Under the pieces are notes generated by a model that did no database searches, was not told the origin of the DNA, and saw only the letters and a program-made list of their open reading frames with translations. Source: Aphrocallistes beatrix (lineage: Eukaryota > Porifera > Hexactinellida > Sceptrulophora > Aphrocallistidae). Taken from it: a DNA stretch of 64,000 bases. The stretch covers positions 6,944,001 to 7,008,000 of the forward strand of contig OY725490.1 in NCBI GenBank assembly GCA_963281255.1. The letters run 5' to 3'. Each line of letters begins with the position of its first letter. Position 1 is the first letter of the stretch. Below are positions 43,636-54,700 of the stretch, piece by piece. Both the position numbers and the translations under genes were made by a program.

Positions 43636-45795
43636 TCAACTAGAGATAGCCTCCAAAAGGAAGCTCACAGCATTGACGAACCCGTCTGCTTCAACGGAAG
43701 CTTCCCTCAGAGAATGGTTAGAGTTTGGGTAGCGGAGGATCCTCACATCCTTCCCCAGGGCTCGAAGCAGTTTGTAGTAGGCCAGACCCTGACTGTTAGG
43801 CACCCTGCAGTCCTTCTCCCCCAGCAATATCAAGACTCGCGCCTGCACCTCCTTGGCGTGTATGATGGGGGACTTACTCAGCATAGAATCCAAGGCTTCC
43901 CCGGTCATGATCGTAGTCTGCGAGTGCTGCAGTCCACTCTCGTAATAAGTCCAGTCGGGAATGTCCGTCACTCCCGCCATGCTAGCCAGGTTTGTGACGG
44001 GATTCCGCATCACTGAGGCTTTGTACACCTTAGGGAACTGTCCGATGAGATGAGCAGCGATGAAGCCACCGTGAGACCCGCCTATGCACACCACTCTCTC
44101 GGGGTCACACGCCCCTTCAGACAGCAACTGGTCCACTGTCCTCTGTGCATCGTCCACATCCTGCCGGCCGACCTTGCCGGAGAGGCTGTGGATGGAGGAA
44201 CTGCTGTACCCCAAAGTTCCTCTGTAGTTCGGGAATAGACAGAGAAAGCCGAGCCGAGCGATGCAAGAGACCCACAGGAAGAACTGGACAGGACCAGGGA
44301 CGTGGGGACCTCCGTGCAGATACACGGCTAGAGGAGGTTTCTTCTCCTTAGCTTGATCACTTGGATGTACTAGGATAGCATCGATGTGCTCTGAGGTGTC
44401 AGAAACCGCGAACCGGCGAACTTCCCACCTCAACTCATGGAACTTAGCAGAGGTGTTAGGCTTGGAGACTTGGAACCACTGCGTGACAGTTCCCTCGTGA
44501 AACACGCCTACCATGAGTCGAGGAGTGACGTTAGGAGACGAGTAGGTGGCGAGTAGCAAGTTGTGCGAGGCGTCCAGCAGGTTCCAGGAACCGGGATCCT
44601 TCGTCAGCTGTGTGGTCTTATGCTCCTGCAGACTGACCGAGTAGACGTCCTGGAAGGAGCGGTTGTAGCAGGATAGGAAGAGGTGAGACCCGTCCGCAGA
44701 GAAGCAGTTCAGAGGCAGGGAGAGGCAGACTATGCCGGAGAGTTCAGGACTGGGAGTATCAAGGGACTCCACGACTAAGGTCAGCTGCTTCGTCTTCCAG
44801 TCTATCATCATCACGCGGAAGTTGGATATGTGAGGTCCATGGGAAGGATGGTCTAGATAGATCAAGCAATCTCTATCAGGGGAGAACCGAGGGAACATGG
44901 CTAAACGCCCGTTCTCCCCCAGCTTCTCACAAAAACTCCCGTCCATGGCAACGTGAAATATGTACCCGGTCCGGTTGTAGCAAAATCGCAGTCCTAACCG
45001 CCACGGCTCGCACAGGACTCCGATACACACCACACTGTTGCTGTCCGCTAGCAGCGGCTGTCCGAAGCAGTACTCCTCCGGCAGACCGGCCAGCTCCTTC
45101 ACTTCCTCCTTGGCCCGGTCTAAGATGTAGACGTGAGGAGAACTCGACTCCACCATCTGCTCCCCCCAGTTCTCCACGAAATCGTACTCGTGTCCGGGGG
45201 AAGGTGGGGACTCATCTTTCTGTGTGGGGGGCTGGTCCTGGAAAAAGGAGAAACTTTTCTTCCTTTTCCTCTCCGCTGCGTACACCAGAATGCCTTCGTC
45301 TTGTGACCAGGAGAGTCCGGAGAACAAATTCCCGACGCTAACATTTCCGTGGAACTTGGCTAGGTCGAAGGATTGCAGACAGGCATGCGGGGAGTATATC
45401 TGAAGGAACTGCTTCTTAGAGCTGCTGTCTGGCTGGCTGGGAGGCAGAATGACTGCTTGCAGTTTCCCCGAGGGAGAGGGAGATTCGATCAGAGCTTGCG
45501 TCTGGGTTGGAAGAGAAGGGTTGTCGATCTGAACTACGTCATTCTTGGCTAGCATGAATTGAGAACAAGTTTTGAACTTCTCTTCTTCCTGCTTCAGTAG
45601 GTTCTTCTGTCCCCAGGTCGCATTTACGCTGAAAATTGACTGAGCGTCAAGAGCTGAGTCGGCAGACAGCTTCTCCTTCGTCGGCAAGTGTGACTGAGAC
45701 AAGTAAGCATGCTGGATGGCGGGAAGAGCTACGAATTCTTTGTAGGCTTCCTTAGCTCGTTCAATTGAGTCCTGGAGAGGCTCACTGCTAGCCAT
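43636..45795 (-). CDS. APEH: Acylamino-acid-releasing enzyme (acylpeptide hydrolase)
   Basis: Single exon, 719 residues against about 732 in human. The N-terminal beta-propeller occupies about the first 450 residues. The prolyl-oligopeptidase (S9C) catalytic domain follows, with the nucleophile serine in CIGGSHGGF, the aspartate near LGEKDCRVP and the histidine in NSNHSL. RNPVTNLASMAGVTDIPDW is diagnostic of APEH. The cytosolic enzyme releases N-acylated amino acids from blocked peptides. It diverges from an NHL-repeat gene across 327 bases. Confidence 0.96.
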   Translation of the reverse strand: MASSEPLQDSIERAKEAYKEFVALPAIQHAYLSQSHLPTKEKLSADSALDAQSIFSVNATWGQKNLLKQEEEKFKTCSQFMLAKNDVVQIDNPSLPTQTQALIESPSPSGKLQAVILPPSQPDSSSKKQFLQIYSPHACLQSFDLAKFHGNVSVGNLFSGLSWSQDEGILVYAAERKRKKSFSFFQDQPPTQKDESPPSPGHEYDFVENWGEQMVESSSPHVYILDRAKEEVKELAGLPEEYCFGQPLLADSNSVVCIGVLCEPWRLGLRFCYNRTGYIFHVAMDGSFCEKLGENGRLAMFPRFSPDRDCLIYLDHPSHGPHISNFRVMMIDWKTKQLTLVVESLDTPSPELSGIVCLSLPLNCFSADGSHLFLSCYNRSFQDVYSVSLQEHKTTQLTKDPGSWNLLDASHNLLLATYSSPNVTPRLMVGVFHEGTVTQWFQVSKPNTSAKFHELRWEVRRFAVSDTSEHIDAILVHPSDQAKEKKPPLAVYLHGGPHVPGPVQFFLWVSCIARLGFLCLFPNYRGTLGYSSSSIHSLSGKVGRQDVDDAQRTVDQLLSEGACDPERVVCIGGSHGGFIAAHLIGQFPKVYKASVMRNPVTNLASMAGVTDIPDWTYYESGLQHSQTTIMTGEALDSMLSKSPIIHAKEVQARVLILLGEKDCRVPNSQGLAYYKLLRALGKDVRILRYPNSNHSLREASVEADGFVNAVSFLLEAISS

Positions 45796-46122
45796 AGAAT
45801 CTGAACTGAATAGTTCTTATCTACACTTGTAATTGAAGCATTTTAATAACTAGGATAAATTTAGGATGATTACGAATCAGCCAGTAAATTGGGAACACAT
45901 GGGCTTCAGCTCAAGCCCCCTGAAACTCTGAGATAAACTCCTTTATTGGACATGTTATTTCAGAAAAATGCAAGATTAGTAACATCTTTTATTTGATAAT
46001 GCTTCCAAACCAGATAAGTATGAGATCTGAATATTTTCCGGGCGACACAATCATTAGGCTATTTATAGAGGAGTTTATAGATTAGCAATTGATAAGCATC
46101 TCTTCTCTAGCAGCATACTAAA
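45796..46122. promoter_or_regulatory. Divergent intergenic region, APEH / NHL-repeat gene
   Basis: Both neighbours start outward from this 327-base gap, so it presumably holds both promoters. A clear acceptor-like tract, CATCTCTTCTCTAG, ends 13 bases before the plus-strand ATG, so the 5' leader there may be spliced. No promoter motif could be assigned. Confidence 0.4.
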
Positions 46123-47364
46123 ATGGCTACACATCTGCACTATTCTTACTCGTCAGAAGGTGAGAATCTGTTCAATAAAACCAGAAAGAAGATAGAGGAT
46201 ACTTTCGCCTCCTTAATCCAACTCCTCCACGAACGATGCAACGGTCTGCTAGCCGAGCTAGAAGCAATGCAGAAAGAATTCGAGGCAAATAGTGACAAAG
46301 CGAAGGAGGCACTCGACAAGATAGAAAAGGACAACGAAGACATGAGGCGACTCTCTGTCTCTTTGAAATTAGACACAGCTAGAGATGGACTGGCTAAGAT
46401 GATCGAGGAACTGGACCGGAAGAGCCGTGATGAAGAGATGAAACTTAATTGCCCGGACATCTCATTCGTTTGTGAGACGAACGAGTTGGAATGGCGGATT
46501 GCCCATCTAGGCACTCTCTCTCTGGAATCCATACAGAAATCGCTTGTTAAGATGTACAAAGGAATGAAAGAACCACTCAAGAAATTTCGGAAACAGGGCG
46601 CTAACGAGGAAAAGTTAGCTGTCAATCCGAGGGGCGTGTGTATTGATCGAGCCAATGGGAAGATCTTCATTTCTGAAATCTCTAACTCAGAAATCGAGGT
46701 ATGGAACTACCAAGGAGAGTGCGTGTCCACCTTTGGGAAGGGGGAACTCGAAAGTCCATGGGAACTATGTCTCTGCGAGAACATGCTCTACGTCACAGAC
46801 ATACATCTTGATGCCATTCTCAGGTTCAATGTTACGGGGTTCGTGTTCGAGGCTAAGACAGGAGGGAAGTTTGGGAGCGAGGAGGGACAGCTGGCCTCTC
46901 CGGCTGGGATTGATATAGAGGGAGGAGAAGTTTTCGTGATGGAGTGCGGGAACAAGAGAATATCCGTGTTTGATCCCGATCTCCAATTCCTACGTGTGTT
47001 AGGGTGCGGGCTGATCGACAAGGCACACGCTCTGAGAGTGAAACAGTCGACGGTCTACCTCCTCGAGGACTCCGGGGTCCTCAAGATGTTCTCTGGGGAG
47101 ACGGGAGACCTGGTGCGGATAATCAGGAATAACCTCTTCTTCTCGAACTACATGTATCATTTCTGCTTTGATGGGAACGGCAACATTCTGACTTCAGACA
47201 GAGACCAGAACTGTCTGTTCATTCTCTCTTCTGAGGGGAACCTGCTCCACTCCATCAACACGTCGGAGTGGGGATGTGAGTCTCCCTTTGGGGTCGGGGT
47301 AACCAGGGAGGGGAGGATCGTTATGAGTTTCCTGCACGGCGACTTCGGTCTCGTCATTTTGTAA
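46123..47364 (+). CDS. Coiled-coil NHL-repeat protein (TRIM-like, no RING or B-box)
   Basis: Single exon, 413 residues. An N-terminal coiled coil (about 8-115, EALDKIEKDNEDMRRLSVSL) is followed by a six-bladed NHL beta-propeller (about 145-413), with blades marked by RGVCIDRANGKIFISEISNS, EVWNYQGECVSTFG and ASPAGIDIEGGEVFVMECGN. This is the C-terminal half of TRIM2/3/32/71-type proteins. No Cys/His-rich RING or B-box precedes it, and the frame starts at its own ATG, so it is not an obvious ubiquitin ligase. NHL propellers bind proteins or RNA. Two further NHL genes lie at 62-64 kb. It starts a close same-strand trio with PIGB (124 bases) and NUDT19. Confidence 0.88.
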   Translation: MATHLHYSYSSEGENLFNKTRKKIEDTFASLIQLLHERCNGLLAELEAMQKEFEANSDKAKEALDKIEKDNEDMRRLSVSLKLDTARDGLAKMIEELDRKSRDEEMKLNCPDISFVCETNELEWRIAHLGTLSLESIQKSLVKMYKGMKEPLKKFRKQGANEEKLAVNPRGVCIDRANGKIFISEISNSEIEVWNYQGECVSTFGKGELESPWELCLCENMLYVTDIHLDAILRFNVTGFVFEAKTGGKFGSEEGQLASPAGIDIEGGEVFVMECGNKRISVFDPDLQFLRVLGCGLIDKAHALRVKQSTVYLLEDSGVLKMFSGETGDLVRIIRNNLFFSNYMYHFCFDGNGNILTSDRDQNCLFILSSEGNLLHSINTSEWGCESPFGVGVTREGRIVMSFLHGDFGLVIL

Positions 47365-47488
47365 CTGAGATTCGTTTACGATGATTCAGAATATGTATTG
47401 TATACCGTATATCGCTATATTTCTAAGTATGTAAGTCTATTATAAGCTATGATGTTATCTGATAAGTCGTAGCTGATATTAGGGACGC

Positions 47489-49039
47489 ATGGACACTTCG
47501 TATCATCTCATATTGATACTCTTCCGCCTGTCCAACGCAATCCTTTGCAAAACCTCGTTCGATCCTGACGAGTACTGGCAGGCGCTGGAGGTAGCTCACA
47601 GGAGGACGTTCGGGTATGGGTACCTCACGTGGGAGTGGCACACTCAACTACGCTCCTACATGTTCCCACTCATGTTTGAATGTTTGTATCGAGTGCTCTC
47701 CTTGTTTGAAGGGTGGGGATTCTCGCGAATGCTGCTGGTCTTGTGTCCTCGTCTGGTTATGGCAGTGCTTGCTTACCTCACGGACGTGTACACTCACAAA
47801 GTCTGCACGTTGTTATTCGGGAAAAGAACGGCTCTCACTTGTCTATATCTCCAGATAACCTCCTGGTTCCTGTTCTACGCGATCACTCGCACCTTTATCA
47901 ACTGCCTTGAAGTCTTCCTACTCACCGCAATATTCTATGTCTGCTGCACGCTGCTGATTGAGGACTATCGCGGCAGGATCAGGTCTCGCGAGTTGAGATT
48001 TGTTATATTCTTGAGTTTGATTGGGTTTATTTGCTACCAAAGACCAACTGCAGCACTAGTTTGCGCGTATCTCTATTTCGTAGTCGCATATCTCAGTAAT
48101 CTGCACAAGACTCGCATTCTCGTTCTCTCACTCACCACTAGCTCTGTCGTCAGCGTCGTACTCTGCGCCACGGATGCAATCCTCTACGGAGAGGTGACAC
48201 TCCCACTCATCAACTTCTTGATTCTCAACGTAGTGCACGGGATCGCGAGCTTGTATGGGACCCACCCTTTCCATTGGTATATCACACAGTGCCTGCCAGT
48301 CTTTCTGCTAAACAACCTCCCCGCCTTCTTAATCGGCACATTTTCTGTACTGAAGAACAACCTACGTAACCCTCTCAGCAACAAGCGAGTTCTGATCTTG
48401 TCTATTCCTGTTTTCGTCTTGCTCAATCTCGCTTTCCTAACTCCTGTCCCTCACAAGGAGTTCAGGTACTTGCTGCCAGTGCTACCGTTCTGTCATATGC
48501 TGGCAGCTCGAGGAATATATACACTTAAATGGTATTCCAGTAACAAATTGGTCTCATTAATTGGAAAAATTCTCATCTTGTCACCCCTCCTCCAACTTCC
48601 CGTTTCCATTTACTTCGGATTCGTTCATCAGAGGGGAGCTATTCGACTCATGGACTATGCGCTCGGACATGTTACCCAAGAGAATCGTGTCCTGTTCCTA
48701 ATGCCGTGCCACTCCACACCTCTTTACTCCCATTTGCACAAGAACGCCACTCTTCACTTTTTAGAATGTTCGCCTCCTAACTACGAGCCCGTAGACCGAG
48801 CAGCTGTCTTCTACAAAGATCCAGCGCGGCACACAGAACAACTGCTGCGTGCAAATAGATACGACTATGTGTTCTGCTTCTCAACACTTTCTGAGCAAAT
48901 TGGAGATGTTCTCTCCAGATACGGATTTGCTAAGTCAGTGGAAATATTCCATACCCACTTCCCAGAGGGTAGGATTGGATCTCATGTACATGTATACAAA
49001 CTGATTGATAATATTGCTAGCTTTGAATCGGTGCTATAA
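47489..49039 (+). CDS. PIGB: GPI mannosyltransferase 3
   Basis: Single exon, 516 residues, multi-span membrane protein of glycosyltransferase family 22. The luminal first loop is very close to PIGB: FDPDEYWQALEVAHRRTFGY, then LTWEWHTQLRSY. Later family blocks include PVPHKEFRYLLPVLPFCH. The enzyme adds the third mannose to the glycosylphosphatidylinositol anchor in the ER. The DE of PDEYWQ is the likely catalytic acidic pair. The next gene, NUDT19, begins 85 bases after this stop codon. Confidence 0.95.
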   Translation: MDTSYHLILILFRLSNAILCKTSFDPDEYWQALEVAHRRTFGYGYLTWEWHTQLRSYMFPLMFECLYRVLSLFEGWGFSRMLLVLCPRLVMAVLAYLTDVYTHKVCTLLFGKRTALTCLYLQITSWFLFYAITRTFINCLEVFLLTAIFYVCCTLLIEDYRGRIRSRELRFVIFLSLIGFICYQRPTAALVCAYLYFVVAYLSNLHKTRILVLSLTTSSVVSVVLCATDAILYGEVTLPLINFLILNVVHGIASLYGTHPFHWYITQCLPVFLLNNLPAFLIGTFSVLKNNLRNPLSNKRVLILSIPVFVLLNLAFLTPVPHKEFRYLLPVLPFCHMLAARGIYTLKWYSSNKLVSLIGKILILSPLLQLPVSIYFGFVHQRGAIRLMDYALGHVTQENRVLFLMPCHSTPLYSHLHKNATLHFLECSPPNYEPVDRAAVFYKDPARHTEQLLRANRYDYVFCFSTLSEQIGDVLSRYGFAKSVEIFHTHFPEGRIGSHVHVYKLIDNIASFESVL

Positions 49040-49124
49040 TGTGAAGTTTAGTGACGATCACAAGTATGTATGAGCGAATATTTAAAGATTTAATGAAACA
49101 TTAATTCACATTTTGTCCTCTAGC

Positions 49125-50304
49125 ATGGTAAGCAAGCTCCCATGGAGACAAGCTGCCACGCTAATTCTAGCTAGAAATGCAGGGACAAATTCGAATATAT
49201 TCCAAGAAAAGCAGAAGAGACAAATCGAAATTCTCTATATCAAAAGAGCCAGCAAGTCGAGTGACGTATTCTCTAGCAATTACGCGTTTCCTGGAGGCAC
49301 AGCAGATGCGGCGGACTTCTCGAACAAGTGGTGGAGTGTGTTTGCGAAAATGACAGATAGACTAGGGATAGACGTGAAGCAGTATCTCAATTCCAGTGTG
49401 CAGTCCGATAAGAACATCCTCCTCTACAAGGAAGGAGGTATGTTAGAGAACGGAATGCCTCCGCACGTCGCTTTCAGGATATGCGCGATTCGAGAGGCAT
49501 TTGAAGAAACCGGTCTATTGCTCTGCGTCGACGCTGGAAAGATGGAAAAAGAAGCATCTGGTTTAGCTGGGAGAGGCTCGTGCCACTTTGCCGGGACGAG
49601 GGATCTATCAAAGTGGCGGGAGTCCGTCCACACGGACGCAAATAGGTTCATTGAGCTGTGTGAAGAGTTTAACTGCGTCCCTGATGTGTGGAGTCTGTTA
49701 GAGTGGTCCAATTGGTTGACTCCTCCACTTCTCTCCAAGAGATGGGACACTCTGTTCTACATCTGCTGCCTGCGAGGGAGTCTCGTCGCATCAGCTGATA
49801 AGGTTGGTTTTAATAATCACGTTGGAGAGTAAAGAGGAGTCAATAATCAGCTAATCTATTCGCTAGGTAGAGATTAGCAGTGTAGAATGGCTGAAACCAA
49901 GCGAGGCCATCGAAAGAGCTAGCAAGAGTGAAATCAACCTTCCCGTTCCGACCCTATACGAGTCCAGCCGTCTGAACAGATTCTACAGTCTGGAAATGTT
50001 AGCGAGGTTCGCTCTGTGGCGAGCAGAGCACCACTCTTGCACTAGAATCAACTCCGCCATCTTACTCAGTAGCAATGAAGCGTTCGTTTCAGTTTATCCA
50101 AACGATGCAATGTATGACGACCTCATTATGAAGGGAAATGTAACAGGAGAGATAGTTCTGTCTGAAATGAAGACTAAATCTGGATTGCTTCACAGGTTTG
50201 TGCGCATAGGCAAGTCACTCTTCCTCATCTGCAACGCTGTACCAATAGATGGACACCTGATACCCTCCCTCCTCTCCGCCGAAAGGATCTCGAGCAAACT
50301 CTGA
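49125..50304 (+). CDS. NUDT19: Peroxisomal acyl-CoA diphosphatase NUDT19
   Basis: Two exons, 49125-49802 and 49867-50304, with a 64-base intron; 371 residues against 375 in human. The Nudix box core is REAFEETGLLL, preceded by FRICAIR. The family-typical split layout has a long insert between the first strands (YAFPGGTADAADF) and the Nudix helix. The C-terminus SSKL ends in a perfect PTS1 peroxisomal import signal. NUDT19 hydrolyses coenzyme A and acyl-CoAs in peroxisomes. The frame is open upstream of the ATG, but GTCCTCTAG directly before it is a strong acceptor, so the leader is probably spliced on. Confidence 0.94.
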
Positions 50305-50841
50305 TAACTCTCCTCTGTAGAAAGGATTCAGAATAAGACTATTTGCAAATTCGTATTCGACAAATAAGTATACGAATATATTTCGAGGTGCGATTTCAAA
50401 TATGATTAAAGCTTGTATTATATCTCGTTTGTGATAATTAAAGCTTACGATTCGATTTCGAAAATATCTAAAACATGAGTCTTACAGTTGTAGGTCATTG
50501 CCTAAAGTGAGAGCTGTTCGGCGTGTGTAGATGTGTGGTTCGGATCGCAGACTGTAAACCTGGATTGTCCTGTTCTCATGTCAACTACGTCATGATATCC
50601 AGATCTGATGCGCTACGAAGCTGCGTGACACGACCTTCTACTTCTTTCCGAAAGAGAAGAATTTTTATCTCGATTTAGTTTAGGATTTCTTTCTTGGAGT
50701 AGTTGAATCTTATAATTATTGCTATTAGTTATACTACGTAATAAAATTAACATTGGTGAAGTCCATCAATACCATTACGTCTATCACTCGTAGGATTCCT
50801 GTAGTCGCTTAGACGAATTCATTAACCTAGAATAGCAGAGC
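50305..50841. other. Intergenic, AT-rich, no gene seen
   Basis: About 537 bases between NUDT19 and the CCDC28-like gene, holding the 3' leader of one and the promoter of the other. No open frame, RNA gene or element recognised. Confidence 0.6.
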
Positions 50842-51468
50842 ATGGCCACTCAATCTCCTCCACTCCAGCATACCTTCTTCTCCGAGATGAAGCCGATCAA
50901 GGAGATCGAGCAGGAGCTCAACTTGCTGATGAAGGAGTTCGACGAAGGAAAGATGCAAGCGTTTACTGACCCGGAAACCATCTCACGGATGGACCGCATC
51001 CGACAGATGCAGGAGCGGCTGGCACACAAGCATTTCAATCAAGACAGGGAAGTCCTCTCTTCGAGGGAGGAGGGGAAAGGGGATCCGTTCCACCGGGACC
51101 CTTCAAGAACAGAGGAGCTGATGCGAGAGCTAGACGCACTGACTTCAGAGATCCAGGAACTGAAGCCTGTGTCTCTCCTGGACAACTCCTACTCTTCCCT
51201 CCTGAGCTCTCCCATGCTCCTGAAGAATCAGGTGCACTCTAGGTCCCCGGGCTCCTCTATATTCCCGCCAGCAGGGGACGAGGCAGCTGAGAGGGTGTGG
51301 TCCGGGTCTCCTGCACCGACCCCAGATACGGTAAGACTGTCAAGTGTACATTTGCACGAATCATCTCTCACTCCCTCCTCGAGGCTTTCGCAAGATGGAA
51401 CAATTGATTCTCCTGCAGAAAACAGCGAAGGACAGCCTTCCCTGCGACCCGCCAAGCTCGCTAGCTGA
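50842..51468 (+). CDS. CCDC28-family coiled-coil protein
   Basis: Single exon, 208 residues. The conserved region (about 10-110) follows human CCDC28A/B: HTFFSEMKPIKEIEQELNLL, EGKMQAFTDPETISRMDRIR and QMQERLAHKHF. A second helix (LMRELDALTSEIQEL) matches the family's later LLSDLEELNSSI block. The C-terminal half is Ser/Pro-rich and not conserved. CCDC28B modulates mTORC2 assembly and cilium length in vertebrates; extending that here is inference. An AATAAA signal lies about 70 bases past the stop. The gene converges with the large USP53/54-like gene. Confidence 0.8.
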   Translation: MATQSPPLQHTFFSEMKPIKEIEQELNLLMKEFDEGKMQAFTDPETISRMDRIRQMQERLAHKHFNQDREVLSSREEGKGDPFHRDPSRTEELMRELDALTSEIQELKPVSLLDNSYSSLLSSPMLLKNQVHSRSPGSSIFPPAGDEAAERVWSGSPAPTPDTVRLSSVHLHESSLTPSSRLSQDGTIDSPAENSEGQPSLRPAKLAS

Positions 51469-51536
51469 GGAGGCCGATTGCATTGATATTTATTTGTGTT
51501 GCCAGGTTTTGTAGGTGTATTCAGGACAAGTTATTC

Positions 51537-51542
51537 AATAAA
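51537..51542 (+). terminator. Polyadenylation signal AATAAA of CCDC28-like gene
   Basis: Canonical AATAAA 69 bases after the stop codon on the same strand, in a convergent intergenic gap of 261 bases. Position fits a short 3' untranslated region. Confidence 0.6.
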
Positions 51543-51729
51543 TCAGCAGTCACACCTCCCACTTTACAGATTAATTAAACTGAGTCAAATAAATTACTTT
51601 AATTCACATTACTGAATCATTATGCATGAATTCGAAAGCTCAATATTATCAAAATTAGAACTTTAACTGATGCTTAGAAGCTGCCGGAGAGAGAACGAGT
51701 AAAATGCGTAAAGTGAGTGTCCGTGTGAA

Positions 51730-54700
51730 TCAGACGTCAGTCGGCGGGACTCCCGTCCTGATCATCAGGTTAGTGGAGCGGATGTGGCGAGTGTAACACT
51801 CCGGACACATTCCTTTGATGGTAAAGAATTTGGTACTGCGACAAACGCAACACTTCTCAGGCACCAGGGATCTTCCTTCCGTGTCTATCTTCGCCGCGAC
51901 CCCTTCTGTGCGAGACTCACTCTTGGTGAGTTTGAAGTAGTCCCTCTTCGGAATGGATTCCGTCTCCTCAGAGGAGGTGGTGGGTCTGGAAGAGGATGTG
52001 TTTGTGTTCGAAGATGAGCTGTTAACAGAGATGCTGCGCGAGTGGATCTTAGAGTCCAGCAGCTTCCTGGACAGCTCCGAGTCGTCGAATTCGGGAGGGA
52101 TCAACTGGTTGAGGAGTGTGAAGTGGTCCTCGTTGAAGAAGGGCTTAGAGGGCGGGTACTGTCTCGTAGGGTCGTGTTTGTTGGAACGACTCGACGCGCG
52201 GGAGCTAGAAGTGGAGGTCAGGTCGTCGGAGAGAGTGGAGAGCGTCGAAGGGGTGGACAGAGTGGAGGGGGTGGAGGTGCGAGAGTCTGAGATGGAGTCC
52301 GCTGGAGTTGGTTTCGGCTTGAGTGCTCTGGAAGGAGGATAGTTCATCTTATGTTCCGACCGGACTGGTTTCTGGTTCTCCTTCTCCTCTTCTTTCATCG
52401 CCCTGCCGATAGGAGGTGGTCTCGGGATGCTCTGGTAGAGGGAGGGGGTGAGGGGAGGGGGTCTGAGGATGGGACGGGTGTAGGAGGGCGGCGGTTCAAT
52501 TTCAGGTCCCTGAGAACTCGGGGTGGATGAGGGTGTGAGTTCCTCCTGGGGCGTGGCTAGGGACGAGATGGAATCGAACTTGACTCGCTTGGCTTTGCAG
52601 TGAGCTTGCTTCTTGGGAGGAGACTTGAACTGGTGGTTGGGGTCCAGCGTCCTGAGGACACTTCTCCGGTGCAGCTTCACAGCTTGCTGGTGGCAGACTT
52701 GTCTCAGCTGAGAGAAGGCTTGCTTCTTGACAGGATCCAGCCGCACGTCGGGCTCTATCAGCGCGAGGTCCAGCTTGTTCTGCGCCTGCACACACAAGCT
52801 AAACGCTACGCTGAAGTCGGACACGTTGTGCGACTCTCGGTACAGGTCCCGCGCCTGCGTGTAGAACATGTCCGCTTGCGTCGGCGGGAAGGAGGCGGGG
52901 AAGGCGGGAATCCTCTCCTGCACCAACTGGGGCGGTGGAATGTATTGAGGAGCATCCGCTGGCTGGTCTTCCGTCTGCCCGCTGGCGATGTTGGACAGTT
53001 CATTCCTGAACTCTACGATGGACTGCAGCTGTTTCCTCCTAAGCCGGTCTACCTCCTGCTGCTGTCTGGACTCCTGCGCCTCCATCTGCTCCTGGTAGTC
53101 CCTGAGAAGGGAGGCCTCCTCTTCGCTGTGTCTGCGCAGCAGCAGCTCGCTCTCCTCGTCCAGCTCGCTGCTACTCATCTCCCGCCCCTCGGGGCCCTCT
53201 GAGGGGATAGGGACAGGAAGGGGCGCCATTTTGATGGAGGAAGGGTCCGGGTCGTACTCCTCGCTGGAAGCGGAACTGCTCTCAGACTCTGCTGGAGGGG
53301 CGGGGCTCTCTTCAGGAGGTGGGAGAGGGTCCGTGAGCGGCGGAGGATGGGAGTTCGTGTAACTGGATGGGTCCGTTAGAATCGAGATTCCCTCTTGAAA
53401 CTGTAACTGTGTAAATGCGTCCATCAACACCTCCAAAGGGACCTGGTAGCTCTGGACTCTCTCCAATACGGCCTTCCCGGGGTTGAAAGCGGTCTTTTTC
53501 TGTCTCTTCTCGAAAGCTGTCACTTCATAGCTCTCTCCGATGCAAGGAATGCTCTGGAACAGATTCCTCCATAGGCCCGTCTCTGTCAGCTGCGCTGCCA
53601 GCGCGGCGACCGCTGCCGCAGAAAGGGACTTGTCAGGGTGCAGGAGGGCGGAGAAGCAGAACTTGGGAGTAGTGCCGCTTCCGGTCTGAAGAGGTGGGTA
53701 CTGTCTCGGGGGGTAGGAGGGGTCTGCTTGTGAGAGAGGCGGTGGGTAGGCTAGGTTTAGCGGAGGTGTGAAGAGGGGGTGTATAAGATCGGTACCGGCG
53801 TAAGGAACCTCAGCAGAGGGCGCAGGAGTCAGACTGGGATGGTAGTAGGGTGCGGGGTCTGATTGCGCAACAGGGGGAGGCAGGGCGATGGGAGGTGCGA
53901 AGAGAGGCTGTGATTGGTTTGTAGGCGCATAGGAGGGATCTGTGAAGGGATTCTGAGTTAGGACAGGGAGGAGGTGCTGGCCTGGTTGTCTACTGGCGTC
54001 AGAAGGGATCACAGGAGGGGGGTTGACGAGTTCGGCTGAGAATATCAAGTCCTGCGAGCGAGGAGCTGGCACGGGATGTGCTGCGACGGCTCCGACTCCC
54101 TGTTTCTTCCGTTCATAATCTTCTAACAGATTCTCAAACCCTATGCCGGGCGGCAGAGCGGGGTAGAGAGAGATTTTGTTTTCTGTCGATTCTTCCTCGA
54201 CCTGCTGCATCCTGCGGATGGTAGCGCTGTCCCCACTGGCCTCTAGACTGCGCGTGGTCTCCTGGGGGAGCTCGAGGGGACTGGGCCGGGGGGCGGTGGG
54301 GTTGAGGTAGAGGGTGGAGAGGAGCGAGTATTTGCTGGTGATTAGGTATTCACTCATTTGTTGGATGCTTGGAAACTAAACAATAAACATACACGTACGT
54401 ACAAACTGGATTTATTCAGAGAATTGCTGAAGAATATTTACCTTCAGTTCATTACGCGGCTATTACTCAGAGGGAGTACCACCAGACGGCTAATGTTAAG
54501 CAATGTCAATTCAAGGCAGTCTTATATAGCGTTTTAAAGAAGTTTATTTATAACTTCGCTCTAAGCGATTATACATTTTTTAGGGGTTCTATATTGCATG
54601 ATCTCAAGTCGGACAATGCGCATATCTTGTGTAGTGTAAAGGACGATATTATTAGCATAAATCAGGGTTTTTTTAAGGTTGAGACCTTGGTGTAACTCAG

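Noticed and set aside
49113..49124. Start of NUDT19 at 49113
   Set aside because: The codon there is TTG; the true ATG is at 49125, one base after a strong acceptor-like CTCTAG.
51953..53202. Plus-strand open frames antisense to the last exon of the USP-like gene
   Set aside because: They are mirror frames of a Pro/Ser-rich coding exon (low stop density), have no domain similarity and no splice logic.
51730..54357. Treating the 875-residue frame as a separate gene
   Set aside because: The upstream exon ends in CAG|GTAAGT in phase, and joining restores a UCH-like C-terminal block matching module 1, so it is better read as the last exon of the large gene.
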